A stretch of DNA of 64,000 nt from an uncultured Flavobacteriaceae bacterium (GCA_947501845.1 CANMXP010000024.1:21137-85136), one strand, 5' to 3'; shown: positions 18,666-29,018, numbered from the stretch's first letter. Notes: generated by a model from the sequence alone, not told the origin. Made by a program: numbers and translations.

Positions 18666-19364
18666 TTGAAAGACCTTTTCGGACAAGCTTTATTAGATTA
18701 TCAAAACGGAAACTATACCGAAGACATTGTTACTTCTACTAGTATTTCTGACGAAGACATTTTACCGCTTTCTTATCTGTTTCGTAGTTTTAAAAACATG
18801 CCCAACTTAGAACAAAAAGCATTAAAACTGGCTAAAGGTTCTGTTTTAGATGTAGGGTGCGGTACCGGAAGTCATAGTTTATTTTTACAAAAAAAAGGTT
18901 TAAAAGTAAAAGCTATTGATATTTCTAAAGGTGCTATTGGTGTTGCAAAACAACGTGGTATTGTGCATGCTGAAGAAAAGCATATTTTAGATGAAACCGA
19001 ATCTTTTGATACTATTTTACTTCTAATGAACGGTACTGGAATATTTCAGGAGTTATCTCTTGTTTCTAAATACTTATCTCATCTAAAAAACCTTTTAAAA
19101 CCTAACGGACAGATTTTAATTGATTCTTCTGATATTAAATATATGTACGAAGACGAAGACGGTGGTTATTGGATGGACGCTAATTCTGGTTATTATGGCG
19201 AACTTGATTATTTCGTTTCTTATAAAGGTGAAAAAGAAGTACCGATGAAGTGGCTCTATTTAGATTTTAATACCTTAAACTTAGCTTCTGAAAGTATTGG
19301 ACTAAAATGTGAATTAGTTTTAGAAGGTGAGTATTTTGATTATTTAGCGAGGTTAACTTTATAG
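18666..19364 (+). CDS. Class I SAM-dependent methyltransferase
   Basis: 232 residues. Motif I is VLDVGCGTGSHSLFLQ (about 60-75), followed by KAIDISKGAI and LLLMNGTGIFQ. The acceptor is not recognisable. The start is a TTG at 18666; an in-frame TAA at 18660 rules out an earlier start. The 3' end overlaps the convergent DUF1287 gene by six bases. Confidence 0.85.
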   Translation: MKDLFGQALLDYQNGNYTEDIVTSTSISDEDILPLSYLFRSFKNMPNLEQKALKLAKGSVLDVGCGTGSHSLFLQKKGLKVKAIDISKGAIGVAKQRGIVHAEEKHILDETESFDTILLLMNGTGIFQELSLVSKYLSHLKNLLKPNGQILIDSSDIKYMYEDEDGGYWMDANSGYYGELDYFVSYKGEKEVPMKWLYLDFNTLNLASESIGLKCELVLEGEYFDYLARLTL

Positions 19365-19940
19365 GTTATATCTATAATGCCCTATAATCTTAAAATCAAA
19401 TAAACAATCTTCCAAAACTTGACCTGAGCCTATATTATGAACTATCAAATATCGTTTTCCATCATTCGATTTTTTATTAACCACAATACCTATGTGAGTT
19501 ATTGCGCCTCCTAAATTCCAACAAACAATATCTCCTGGAATATAATCCTTAGGGTTATTAGTAATCGCTTTTTTAGCGCCTTGTCTGTTAAAATATGTCA
19601 TCAAGTTAGGGACTCTTCTATGATCTATATTTTTATCTGTAGTTTTTAAACCCCAAATTTGTGGATATAAATTAAAATGGGCTTTCATGTCTTCATGAAC
19701 TTCTTTCTGCAAATCAAACCCCAATTTTCTATAAGCTCTAATTACAACATCTGTGCAAACACCTTTATCGCCTGGGACATCTCCATTTGGGTAATCAATT
19801 GAAAAATAGCTTGGATCGTAGGTAACTTTCTGTTTGGTTAGCTCTAAAGCACTATTTGAAAGTGTTAATTTTTGAACCGTACTTTGTGCAAAGCCTAGAT
19901 TGAAACAGAAAATTAAGATTACAAAAAATATTTTTCTCAT
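19359..19940 (-). CDS. DUF1287 domain protein, secreted
   Basis: 193 residues with signal peptide MRKIFFVILIFCFNLGFAQ. The DUF1287 core shows GVCTDVVIRAYRKLGFDLQ, HRRVPNLMTYF, DYIPGDIVCWNLGGAITHIGIVV and HNIGSGQ. A Cys, a His and the GDIV(C/A)W pattern recall NlpC/P60-like peptidase folds, so cell-wall hydrolysis or amidase activity is possible but unproven. Confidence 0.88.
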   Translation of the reverse strand: MRKIFFVILIFCFNLGFAQSTVQKLTLSNSALELTKQKVTYDPSYFSIDYPNGDVPGDKGVCTDVVIRAYRKLGFDLQKEVHEDMKAHFNLYPQIWGLKTTDKNIDHRRVPNLMTYFNRQGAKKAITNNPKDYIPGDIVCWNLGGAITHIGIVVNKKSNDGKRYLIVHNIGSGQVLEDCLFDFKIIGHYRYNL

Positions 19941-19965
19941 ACATGTAATTATTTATTTTGCCGAA

Positions 19966-21702
19966 TTAGAAATCAAACTTATAAGTGGCACCTGCTAAAA
20001 ACTGAATGCTTTGTACTGGAAAATTTTGCCAACGTTGGTAAGCTTGATTATTAATATTATTCGCTTTTGCAAAAACCGATAATCGCTCGTTAACATGATA
20101 CCCTACATGCGTATTAGCATCAAAATAACTATCTAAAACAACAGTAGTAGATTGGGGGCCTGGAGGTAAAGCAACTTCTAATTCTAATTGATCTTTACGC
20201 CCGCCAACATAAAATAAATTAGCACCAGCAAACCAGTGTTCGTTTATTTGATAATCTAAAAACAGTGATCCTTTAATATCTGGCAAATTCCAAGCTTCTG
20301 CTTCACCTTCTGTTGAATAGGTAAAATACTCAGCTTTTAAACCCAGTTTAAAGTTTCTGTTTATATCCACGTTTATTTCTCCTGCTACACCAAAAGTATC
20401 CACATCATCATATACAATTCCAAATGAATTCCCATAATCATAATTAGTTTGTGGTGCTAGGTTTCTTATAACATTGGTTTTATAAAGGGCTTTATTTCTA
20501 TCGGCCAAATAATGTCCGCTAATATTATAACTCATGTCACTGGACAGTTTTCCTTTTAACCCAATATAGGCATTGTACAATTGGTCTGTTGGCATGATAA
20601 ATAAGGTTGGAGACACGAATGGGTTTTCGGTAGCAAAATCATAATATGAGTTTTGAATCAAATCACCTTCAATACCTCCGTAAGCAATCAATACATCATT
20701 TACCAACCTATATGTTGCTGTAACATTAGGGTAAACATAAAATTTGCTTTCACCAGATTCTTTATCATTTAAATAAAACGCAGAAAAACCAAGGTTCACC
20801 GTTAAATCGTCTTGTTTCATTTCATAAGTTGGAGAGATTCCAACTTGAAAATTCCCATAATTAAATTCTGTAGTGGTTGTATAGCTTCTATCAAATGTAC
20901 CTCCTAAATAGTCAAATTTAATATCTGTAGAAATCTCTACATCATTTATTGGCACATCAATTTTTGCTTTTGCTATAAACCTATTTTCTCCAGATCCTTG
21001 ATTATCTCCAAAACGTCTAAAAAAGAAGCTTCCTGAATTAATATAAGTATCTTCAAAAGTAATATCCCCTCCAAAATGAGCACTAAAAAAAGAATGTTCT
21101 ACATCTATACCATTAGTACTTGCTGCCACAAGTTGAGACTGTGGCACGCCATACCAATTATAGGTTTGATGTTTAAATCCACCTTCAACATTCCAAGCTA
21201 AATCTCTTAATCGGCTAGAATAATTCACATTAATCTTAGAATTAGAAAAATTATCGTCAAAAGCCAAACCTTCAATACCCCCTTGAGATGAATGATGACT
21301 TATATAGCCCCCCACACTTTCTGATCTACTTATAGCATGATTTAAATACACTTCGCCTAAAATAGTTGTATAGGTACCAACTCCTAAAGTAGCATAATTA
21401 TCGAATAACACTGCTGGTTTTCTCTTTTCTACAACAGCAGCTTTTCCCTTTGCTGGTGTGAATGTTGATGCTACTGGAAATGAAAAAATATTGTATTTAA
21501 TTTCTTTTTTAGTTTCGGTAGTTTCATCTTCTAACGACGGAATTTCTTTGACCTTAAATGCATCCGATATTGTTGGTGTATATGGCTTTACAACATCGAT
21601 AACCCCCGTGTTAATCGTATCATTTATTTTATCTTGAGAAAAGGACATTGTAACACTCAATGAGATTGCCACAATTAATATCTTTTTTATGTGCTTTCGC
21701 AT
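19966..21702 (-). CDS. Outer membrane beta-barrel protein (TonB-receptor-like barrel without clear plug)
   Basis: 578 residues. Signal peptide (1-22), a spacer of about 70 residues with DVVKPYTPTISDAFKVKEIP, then about 480 residues of amphipathic strands ending in TYKFDF, the aromatic end needed for barrel assembly. It lacks a recognisable plug domain and TonB box, so calling it a transporter would be premature. It follows the large TPR gene by about 100 bases on the same strand; in related genomes these two occur together, suggesting one envelope complex. Confidence 0.8.
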   Translation of the reverse strand: MRKHIKKILIVAISLSVTMSFSQDKINDTINTGVIDVVKPYTPTISDAFKVKEIPSLEDETTETKKEIKYNIFSFPVASTFTPAKGKAAVVEKRKPAVLFDNYATLGVGTYTTILGEVYLNHAISRSESVGGYISHHSSQGGIEGLAFDDNFSNSKINVNYSSRLRDLAWNVEGGFKHQTYNWYGVPQSQLVAASTNGIDVEHSFFSAHFGGDITFEDTYINSGSFFFRRFGDNQGSGENRFIAKAKIDVPINDVEISTDIKFDYLGGTFDRSYTTTTEFNYGNFQVGISPTYEMKQDDLTVNLGFSAFYLNDKESGESKFYVYPNVTATYRLVNDVLIAYGGIEGDLIQNSYYDFATENPFVSPTLFIMPTDQLYNAYIGLKGKLSSDMSYNISGHYLADRNKALYKTNVIRNLAPQTNYDYGNSFGIVYDDVDTFGVAGEINVDINRNFKLGLKAEYFTYSTEGEAEAWNLPDIKGSLFLDYQINEHWFAGANLFYVGGRKDQLELEVALPPGPQSTTVVLDSYFDANTHVGYHVNERLSVFAKANNINNQAYQRWQNFPVQSIQFLAGATYKFDF

Positions 21703-21803
21703 ATTTATTCTTTTGATTTATGATTGATGAGATGCTTCTACTTGTTTCGGCTTGTGTCGCTAAATACAAGTTAATCGGCATGACATTCTAACTTTTAACA
21801 AAA

Positions 21804-24800
21804 CTAATCTTCTGGTTGAATAGATGAATTAGTCTTTGATTCTTCTATTTTTATTTTTCTTAATTCATCTTTTGCTTCTGAAACGACATCATCAAACTCG
21901 GCGAAATTTTTAATAACACTTTCTAAAATATAGGTTGCTTGAAATGCATCGCCTAAAGCATAAAAGTTCTTCGCCATAATCACTAAACCTTTAGCACTGT
22001 AATATTTATAACCCGAAAAATCTTTAGCTAATTTTTGAACCGATTTATTAGAAGCTTCATGCTTGCTTTCTTTGTTTTTGAAATAAGCATTATAGTATAA
22101 GGCTTCTGCGGCTGTTTCTCCAGTAGCTATTTTTTCTACTTTAGTATACGCTGCTTTAGCCTTTTCCTCATCTCCCATTTTTATAGCAGAACGTGCTATA
22201 ATAATGTGTGCGTCACTTTTTATTTTATTATCGATTTTTGAACTTCCCAATACCTTTTCTGCATAAGAAACCGCTGCTTCATAATTTTTCAATTGATAAT
22301 TAGCTTTCATCAAATTAGACTCCGCAAATACAACATTTTGTGGAAAGTTGGCTTCTTCCTCAAGCCTTTTCAATAACGGCATGGCTTTATTCCAACTTTT
22401 GGATTCTAAAAAGTACTGCGATAAACGTAATAGTGCTTCTTCTGTATATTCATTCTGTGAAGCCTCAACAATATATTTATAATGAGGGGCAGCATTGTCT
22501 GTTAAATCCTTTTTATTATACAATTGTGCTATGTAGAAGTGCGCTTGTAATGCATGTAATCCGTTGGTAAATTCGTTTAAATAGCCATTAAACTGCTTAA
22601 TGGCCTTATCTGTATTACCATCTAAATATTGTTTTTCGGCAGCTTCGTAAGTGGCATTATCTAAATCGGTATCTGTAACCTCAACATAATCCAAAGTTCG
22701 AACCCAAACTGCATAATCATCAACACGGCCTAAATCTATATAAATCAATTTAGCTGTTGCTACGGCTTGAACGGCTTCTGGCGTATTAGGATAATCGCCC
22801 GCAACCTTTTTAAATTTAGTTAAGGCACGCTCGTTTTCACTTCCATTATAATAAACCAATCCTTGACGAAGCAATGATTTTGGTACAAATGAACTCATTC
22901 TATATTCTGAATTCAAACGGTTGTAAACTGTGATTGCTTTATCTGTTTCATTAGCTTTAACATAAGAATTACCCAACTCATACATGGCATCATCTCGTAA
23001 TTTTGACTTGGGGTAGTCTGAAATAAACTGTTCTAGCTCTTTAATTTTTTTTGAAGTTTGTCCACTATAGCCAGTACTAATTGCTTTTTGAAAAAATGGA
23101 TAATCAGAATCTATTTCATTTAACTTGATGGCATTATTATAAGCTTTAATAGCGCTTTTGTATTGACTTGAAACAAAATGTCCATCTCCCAATCGCAAAT
23201 AAGCATCATTTAGCCTTACTTTATCTTCTTTTTTATTAGAAATGAATTGATTGAAATATTGAGTCGATTGATCGTAATTTTTTAATTTAAAATACGCATA
23301 AGCTAAGTTATAATCTATATTTTCAACTTCTGATGTTGATGTAGATGATGGTTCTTGTTGAAACTGTTTAAAACCAACTAGCGCATCATCATAACTGGCT
23401 AAATTATAATCGGCTTCTGCTTTCCAAAATGTTGCACGAGCTGTATATTTAGGATCCCTCGGTTCTTTTAAAGATTGATCAAAAAGAGATTCTGCCTCTA
23501 AATAGTTATTCTCATTATAAAGCTCCAGACCTCTATAAAATGCTACTTTTTGATAAGCTACTTTATTTTCAAAACTCTTTTTTCCTTCTAATAATCTAAG
23601 AGCCTCTTTATAGTTTTTTGAGGTAATATATGAATCTATTAATAGGGTCTCAATCTCTTCTTTATAACTGGTATCTGGATATTTATCTAAATAGCTTGCT
23701 AAAACTTGAGGAGCCGATTGATATGGGTTTCCTATTTCATAACTAATCTTTGCATAATTAAGCCAAGCATCTTCCTGAATTTTTAAATCAAAATCCATTT
23801 GGGAGGCATATCTAAAAGCGTTTAACGCTTCTTGTTTTTTATCAAGATTGATATAACTTTCTCCTAAATGATAATACGCATTTTGAGCAATTGAGTTATT
23901 CCCGCCAATTATTTTATTAAATTCCGAAATAGCATTTTCATAGTCTTTCTGCTTATAATATGCATATCCCAACTGGTAAAAGTCTGTATTGTTCCATTTA
24001 CCTCTTTTTCCCTTATATTCGGTTAAATACGGAATTGCTTCGGCATACTTTTTTAAATTAAAATAACTTTCTCCTATTATTTTTGATAATTCAGATACTT
24101 CTACCTCATCACTCGTATCTAATCTATCTTTGGCCAATGCAATAGCTTTTTCAAAATTCCCCAATTTAAAATTCAAATCTGCCTGATAATAGGATAGCTT
24201 TTCTTTGTAACGCTCCTGATCACTTACCTGATCGAAATATTCATTGGCTCTGTCATAATCATCTCCTTCATAAGCCATAAAACCTATATAGTACTTAGCT
24301 TGCGAACCAAACTCTTGAGAACTTTCTACACGTGATAAATATTTTTTTGCTTCTTTGTATTGTTTAGCAGAAAATGCCGAATAACCATTATTGAAATTAT
24401 ATTTTTCTTTCTCTTTTCTTCCCAAAGCATTTTCATCTACCTTATCATACCATTTCCTTGCATAGGCATATTTAGAATTCTCGAAATAATAATCGGCTAC
24501 ATCTACATATGCTGTATTTCGCTTTGTACTTGTAGGGTAATCTTCAACAAAGTCTTCCACTAATTGATCGGCGTTTTGTTGATTTAAACGTACTGCGCAA
24601 TTAGCGATATAATATGTGCAATCGGACTGTAAAATTTCTGCTTTGGCTGTTTTCTTTACATTCATAAATAAAGATTGAGCAGCCAGATACTGCTGATTGT
24701 TATAAAGAGATAAGGCTTTTTGATAATCAACTAAATTACTAGTATAAGTGGCAGATTGTTGTGCTATGATGTGTAAACTAAAACTAATAGCTACCAAAAG

Positions 24801-24824
24801 GGAAACAATGCTTTTTTTAGTCAT
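21804..24824 (-). CDS. Large secreted tetratricopeptide-repeat protein
   Basis: 1006 residues with signal peptide (MTKKSIVSLLVAISFSLHIIAQQ) and TPR units over nearly the whole length, for example YYIANCAVRLNQQ, YQLGYAYYKQKDYENAISEF and DAMYELGNSYVKANETDKAI. It is probably a periplasmic scaffold. The barrel gene behind it on the same strand is the likely partner. The size and repeat pattern resemble PorW-like or BamD-like helpers only in a general way, and there is no lipobox. Confidence 0.85.
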   Translation of the reverse strand: MTKKSIVSLLVAISFSLHIIAQQSATYTSNLVDYQKALSLYNNQQYLAAQSLFMNVKKTAKAEILQSDCTYYIANCAVRLNQQNADQLVEDFVEDYPTSTKRNTAYVDVADYYFENSKYAYARKWYDKVDENALGRKEKEKYNFNNGYSAFSAKQYKEAKKYLSRVESSQEFGSQAKYYIGFMAYEGDDYDRANEYFDQVSDQERYKEKLSYYQADLNFKLGNFEKAIALAKDRLDTSDEVEVSELSKIIGESYFNLKKYAEAIPYLTEYKGKRGKWNNTDFYQLGYAYYKQKDYENAISEFNKIIGGNNSIAQNAYYHLGESYINLDKKQEALNAFRYASQMDFDLKIQEDAWLNYAKISYEIGNPYQSAPQVLASYLDKYPDTSYKEEIETLLIDSYITSKNYKEALRLLEGKKSFENKVAYQKVAFYRGLELYNENNYLEAESLFDQSLKEPRDPKYTARATFWKAEADYNLASYDDALVGFKQFQQEPSSTSTSEVENIDYNLAYAYFKLKNYDQSTQYFNQFISNKKEDKVRLNDAYLRLGDGHFVSSQYKSAIKAYNNAIKLNEIDSDYPFFQKAISTGYSGQTSKKIKELEQFISDYPKSKLRDDAMYELGNSYVKANETDKAITVYNRLNSEYRMSSFVPKSLLRQGLVYYNGSENERALTKFKKVAGDYPNTPEAVQAVATAKLIYIDLGRVDDYAVWVRTLDYVEVTDTDLDNATYEAAEKQYLDGNTDKAIKQFNGYLNEFTNGLHALQAHFYIAQLYNKKDLTDNAAPHYKYIVEASQNEYTEEALLRLSQYFLESKSWNKAMPLLKRLEEEANFPQNVVFAESNLMKANYQLKNYEAAVSYAEKVLGSSKIDNKIKSDAHIIIARSAIKMGDEEKAKAAYTKVEKIATGETAAEALYYNAYFKNKESKHEASNKSVQKLAKDFSGYKYYSAKGLVIMAKNFYALGDAFQATYILESVIKNFAEFDDVVSEAKDELRKIKIEESKTNSSIQPED

Positions 24825-25256
24825 TAACGATTCGTTTTTTAATTTAAAATCAAAGATAGATAAAGAATTCTTTATTTTGTATTCCCGATTTCACAAGAAT
24901 GATAAACTTAATGAAAACCTCAACATATTATATGCAAGAGGTTATTTTTGTTTGGTTATAAATTTTATAACGTAATAATCGTGCCATAATTATAAAATGG
25001 CTTATAAATGTTAAAAAAGCTTGAAGATGAAGGATAAAAAGCAAAACACAAAATAATTATTTTTTATATTCAGAAGCAAGTTTGAGGATGTTTGACCCAA
25101 AGATCCCACTAAAAAAGCAGGATTAGTTCAGCTATCAATTTTGAAAATATTGCTTTGCAAGCTTTCAAAATTGAGTTTCACTAATAAAAATTATAACTTA
25201 TGGTTTGCTATGTTAAACTTTAAACTTTAAACTTGTATCTTTAAATTTACTCTTTT
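24825..25256. other. 432-base non-coding spacer between TPR gene and ftsE
   Basis: No gene is supported here; a 75-codon frame crossing its left end is a shadow. It contains a second copy of the dispersed repeat (24881-24920) and a long inverted repeat (25135-25174). A TATCTTTA element at 25236-25243 may be the minus-7 box of ftsE. Confidence 0.6.
25135..25174. repeat. Inverted repeat, 12-bp perfect arms
   Basis: Arms TCAATTTTGAAA and TTTCAAAATTGA surround a 16-base loop that itself contains GCTTTGCAAGC. Weaker pairing extends outward (TTAGT at about 25123, ACTAA at about 25180). It does not end in a T run. It may be the remnant of a small non-autonomous element or a regulatory hairpin. Confidence 0.6.
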
Positions 25257-25940
25257 ATGTCTAAACCTATCTTACAATTAAAAGACGCTTCTATTTTTCA
25301 AGGTGATAGTCTTGTACTTTCAAACGTTAATGTTGAAATCAATAAAGGTGATTTTGTATATTTAATTGGAAAAACAGGAACAGGCAAGAGTAGTTTTATG
25401 AAAACGCTTTATGGCGATTTACCTTTAACGCAAGGCGAAGGACATATTGTAGATTATGATTTAAAGCACCTTAAAGAAAAAGACATTCCTTTTTTAAGAC
25501 GAAAATTAGGGGTTGTTTTTCAAGATTTTAAATTGTTGACCGACAGAACTATTAATGATAATTTATTGTTTGTTCTAAAAGCTACAGGTTGGAAAGATAA
25601 GGATGAAATGAATACGCGCGTTGAAGCCGTTTTGACAAAAGTTGATATGAAAACCAAAGGCTTTAAATTTCCTCATGAATTATCTGGCGGCGAACAACAA
25701 CGCATAGCTATAGCTAGAGCTCTACTTAATGACCCAGAGCTTATTCTTGCAGATGAACCCACAGGGAATTTAGATCCGCAAACCAGCGTGGAAGTTATGG
25801 AAGTTTTACAGGATATTAACAAAAATGGAAATACCATTTTAATGGCCACTCATGATTATGCTTTACTACTTAAGTATCCTAGCAAAACACTTAAGTGTGA
25901 TGAGAATGCAGTTTATGAGGTGGTGCAGAGAAAAGGTTAA
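25257..25940 (+). CDS. ftsE: FtsE-like cell division ABC transporter ATPase
   Basis: 227 residues. Walker A GKTGTGKSS, signature LSGGEQQRIAIARALL, Walker B LILADEPTGNLDP and the H-loop ATHD are complete. Similarity is to FtsE, which with FtsX controls peptidoglycan hydrolases at the septum. FtsX is not adjacent, as is usual in Flavobacteriia. Own promoter region and a downstream hairpin make it a single-gene unit. Confidence 0.9.
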   Translation: MSKPILQLKDASIFQGDSLVLSNVNVEINKGDFVYLIGKTGTGKSSFMKTLYGDLPLTQGEGHIVDYDLKHLKEKDIPFLRRKLGVVFQDFKLLTDRTINDNLLFVLKATGWKDKDEMNTRVEAVLTKVDMKTKGFKFPHELSGGEQQRIAIARALLNDPELILADEPTGNLDPQTSVEVMEVLQDINKNGNTILMATHDYALLLKYPSKTLKCDENAVYEVVQRKG

Positions 25941-25965
25941 AACTGCTCAAATAATCAGGCAGTTT
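25940..25965 (+). terminator. Hairpin behind ftsE
   Basis: AAACTGC (25940-25946) pairs with GCAGTTT (25959-25965). The following T tract is interrupted by A, so termination may be partial. Confidence 0.55.
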
Positions 25966-26013
25966 ATTATTATTTCAATTTACCTCCGCAAAACCCAAAA
26001 AAGATAAAAAACA

Positions 26014-26811
26014 TTAATATCTGGGGTTATCTATTTTAGATTTTAAACTTTTTAGTTCTTTCTTAAGTTCTATGGTATAAAGTGTAAGTTCTTCTATTTT
26101 TTGGAGTAAAAGCTTATTCATTTCACCAAGTTCAATACCGTTAGCTTCAACTTCTTCAGTACTTGGGATATCTTTTAAGTGTCCATTTTCTTTAATGTAT
26201 TCTTCAACTTCTTCTAATGGTGGTAATTTATAATCTGTTTGAAATACAAAATCTGCCCAATTGGTGTACACTTTTACAGACTCAGCTCTTACATGCCCGT
26301 TTACAGATAACTTATATTCTTTGTTTCCGTCAGCAGCATCTATGTAAGTTGTTGTTCCTATACCTATATTTCCTTTAAAATCTACATTATCGTTAGCATC
26401 GACTCCGATAGCATAACCATTATCAGTAACTCTGGTATCATTTTCTATTTTTAACTTACTTCCATCACTATTATCTACACCAAAAGACCAATTTGAACCT
26501 CCAGCTCCTAATGCTAATCTTATATCACCAAAACCTCTATTGTTCATATACAAACCCTCCCACTGAAGACTTGAATTTGCAAAGAGGTATATATCACTCA
26601 GATTAAAAATGGCTGATTTATTATTGACATTAAATACAACATTTTTATTATTGGGGTCCACATCGTCACCACCAATAGATGGGTTTCCAATAATAATTTT
26701 ACCATTTAGGTCAACACCACCTGCACCATTGGCAAGAACCCCATTTTCATCTGTTACTTGTGAATAAGAAAGCGTCGTAACTAAAGTGCTTAATAAGACT
26801 AGTTTTTTCAT
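26014..26811 (-). CDS. Secreted tail-fibre-like surface protein
   Basis: 265 residues. A signal peptide (to about 18) is followed by a glycine- and asparagine-rich repeat-like region and a C-terminal module (about 165-262) that reads LSVNGHVRAESVKV, then HLKDIPSTEEVEANGIELGE and a coiled coil LLQKIEELTLYTIELKKEL. The module is frequent in flavobacterial surface proteins and resembles trimeric fibre stalks. The same module occurs in the cassette gene at 60630-61622. Upstream at 26920-26934 is a short perfect hairpin. Exact role, perhaps adhesion, is unknown. Confidence 0.75.
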   Translation of the reverse strand: MKKLVLLSTLVTTLSYSQVTDENGVLANGAGGVDLNGKIIIGNPSIGGDDVDPNNKNVVFNVNNKSAIFNLSDIYLFANSSLQWEGLYMNNRGFGDIRLALGAGGSNWSFGVDNSDGSKLKIENDTRVTDNGYAIGVDANDNVDFKGNIGIGTTTYIDAADGNKEYKLSVNGHVRAESVKVYTNWADFVFQTDYKLPPLEEVEEYIKENGHLKDIPSTEEVEANGIELGEMNKLLLQKIEELTLYTIELKKELKSLKSKIDNPRY

Positions 26812-26919
26812 AAATAGATCATATTATAAGTTATAAGATTAAAACTAAGTAATTAGTATTTCTTATAAAATAAAAAAACATTAGAAAATTAGACAAACTT
26901 TCTTTTTTTCAAATATAAC

Positions 26920-26934
26920 TACGGGAAACCCGTA
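26920..26934. repeat. Hairpin TACGGG-AAA-CCCGTA
   Basis: A perfect six-base-pair inverted repeat with an AAA loop, 109 bases before the start of the surface-protein gene, in an otherwise featureless 320-base spacer (26812-27131). It could be an operator or a leader hairpin. It has no T run in either direction that would make it a good terminator. Confidence 0.5.
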
Positions 26935-27131
26935 ATTTTATCGATTCTAATTACTATCTTTTTCAGTTCAAAAAAGTAATTTGCATTTTTATTCCATTAA
27001 TTCTTTTAGCTTTGGGAAAGTTTCCAGTAAATGAAAAATTTGTTATTCCCAAATAATTAATTAAACATTAAAGTATAACGAGAATGAAGTTTATGAGATA
27101 ACATGTGGAAAAATTAAATTATTATTGAAAA

Positions 27132-28112
27132 ATGGTTCGTATTATAACACTTGATGATATTATTGATCTATATACAAAAATTAAACTAAGAGGGCTACCT
27201 TTTATTTTATCTAAGCTTAACCTTAATGCCACTAAAAGAACTAAAAGTGCATTTAATGATATAAGTATTGATTCGGCCTATTGTTGGGTTATTCCGAAAA
27301 TGCACGAAAGATGGAATCAATTTATCACAGGAGACTCTCAACAGGGGTTTAAGGAATTTATCATTGCAAATTTTGTAAATCAAAAAAGATGCCTAAAAAT
27401 GTTATCTCTTGGAAGTGGAAAATGCCATCATGAATTAGAATTTGCTAAACATCCAAATTTTGAAGAAATAGTATGTATGGATATCAGTGATGAATTGATT
27501 AAAAATGCTAAAGTTACAGCAGAACAAAATAACTTAAAGAATATTATATTTAAAGTTCAAAATGTTTATGAATATAATTTTCCTGAAAATTATTTTGACA
27601 TTGTATTTTTTCATGCATCACTTCATCACTTTAAAGATATTGAGGTTTTTCTTAAAAGTAAAGTAAAGTATACCCTTAAAAAAAATGGGTTATTAATAAT
27701 CAATGAATATGTTGGATCTAATAGGCTTCAATACCCAAAACATCAAATAAAAGCTATTAACGAATGCCTGAATCTCATACCGAAAAAATTTAAAAAACGC
27801 TTTAAATTAAACTTAACTAAAAATAAATATTATGGTTCTGGGCTTATTAGAATGGTTGTTGCCGATCCTTCTGAATGTATAGAATCTGAAAATATAACTC
27901 CATCTATTCATAATCATTTTAGTATTATTTATGAAAGTGATTTTGGAGGCAACCTTTTAATTCCTGCCTTAAAAGATTTAGGCCATCATTTTATTACACT
28001 TGATAAAGAAAAGGAATTAGTACTGGAACAATTGTTCAAATTTGAAGATGGGTATCTACAGCATAATAAAAGTGATTATATTTTTGGCGTGTATAAAAAT
28101 GATATATTTTAA
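27132..28112 (+). CDS. Class I SAM-dependent methyltransferase in polysaccharide locus
   Basis: 326 residues. Motif I is MLSLGSGKCHHELEFA, then CMDISDELIKNAK and the post-motif FFHASLHHFKD. An N-terminal extension of about 90 residues has no recognised domain. It opens the rightward part of the surface polysaccharide locus, six bases ahead of a family 2 glycosyltransferase, so a sugar or lipid-carrier intermediate is a plausible acceptor. Confidence 0.8.
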   Translation: MVRIITLDDIIDLYTKIKLRGLPFILSKLNLNATKRTKSAFNDISIDSAYCWVIPKMHERWNQFITGDSQQGFKEFIIANFVNQKRCLKMLSLGSGKCHHELEFAKHPNFEEIVCMDISDELIKNAKVTAEQNNLKNIIFKVQNVYEYNFPENYFDIVFFHASLHHFKDIEVFLKSKVKYTLKKNGLLIINEYVGSNRLQYPKHQIKAINECLNLIPKKFKKRFKLNLTKNKYYGSGLIRMVVADPSECIESENITPSIHNHFSIIYESDFGGNLLIPALKDLGHHFITLDKEKELVLEQLFKFEDGYLQHNKSDYIFGVYKNDIF

Positions 28113-28118
28113 TAAGTT

Positions 28119-29018
28119 ATGATATCTGTTTTAATACCTGTCTACAATTATAATATTTGTGATTTAGTTGATAATATTCACAAGCAACTCACAGCTTCTA
28201 AAACAGAATTTGAAATTATTTGTTTAGACGATAATTCTAAAAAACAAATCGTAGCTTCAAATTTGATAATAAATACATTATCGAACACATCATATTTACT
28301 ATCTAAAAAAAATAACGGCATCGCTATTACGCGTCAATCATTAATGGAAAAAGCAAAATACAGCTGGATAATACTGTTAGATGCTGATGTTAAACTAAAA
28401 AATAACTCTTATATTAAGAACTATTTAAATGCTATCTCATATAAATATAAAGTTATTTTTGGAGGTATTTCATACGAAAATAAAACCCCTAATAAAAATA
28501 GCCTGTTAAGATGGAAATATGGTATGCGGTGTGAAGCTATAGATGCCAACAAAAGAAACAAGCATCCTTATAAAATAACTTCTGCTGCAAATATGATGAT
28601 AAAAAAAGAGCTTTATAAAGGCCTTTATTTAGATAGTATAGGTGATTCTTATGGTATGGATATTTTTTTTGGCCCTCAGTTGAAATTCAATAACATTCCT
28701 GTATTGCACATAGATAATGGAGTTTATCATTTAGGCCTTGAAAAAAGTGTTACCTACATAAAAAAAACACAACGAGCTGTTGAAACACTTTTAAACCTGC
28801 ATTATCAAAAAAAAATAAACCTGCACGAAAATGATTTATTAAAAACTTTTCTTTTTTTTAAAAAAGTAAAACTTAATCTTATTTTTTCTCTGTGGCATAA
28901 AATATTTAAAAACTTAATGATACAAAATCTACTTAGCTCAAATCCTTCGATTAAGATTCTTCAAGCTTTCAAAATAACTTATATGTGTTATTTTGATTTA
29001 TTTAATAAAAATGATTGA
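28119..29018 (+). CDS. Glycosyltransferase family 2
   Basis: 299 residues. GT-A fold: ISVLIPVYNYN at the start, FEIICLDDNSKK, then the metal-binding segment ILLDADVKL. It starts six bases after the methyltransferase gene. The 3' end overlaps the convergent GT4 gene by 31 bases. Donor and acceptor cannot be predicted. Confidence 0.87.
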   Translation: MISVLIPVYNYNICDLVDNIHKQLTASKTEFEIICLDDNSKKQIVASNLIINTLSNTSYLLSKKNNGIAITRQSLMEKAKYSWIILLDADVKLKNNSYIKNYLNAISYKYKVIFGGISYENKTPNKNSLLRWKYGMRCEAIDANKRNKHPYKITSAANMMIKKELYKGLYLDSIGDSYGMDIFFGPQLKFNNIPVLHIDNGVYHLGLEKSVTYIKKTQRAVETLLNLHYQKKINLHENDLLKTFLFFKKVKLNLIFSLWHKIFKNLMIQNLLSSNPSIKILQAFKITYMCYFDLFNKND

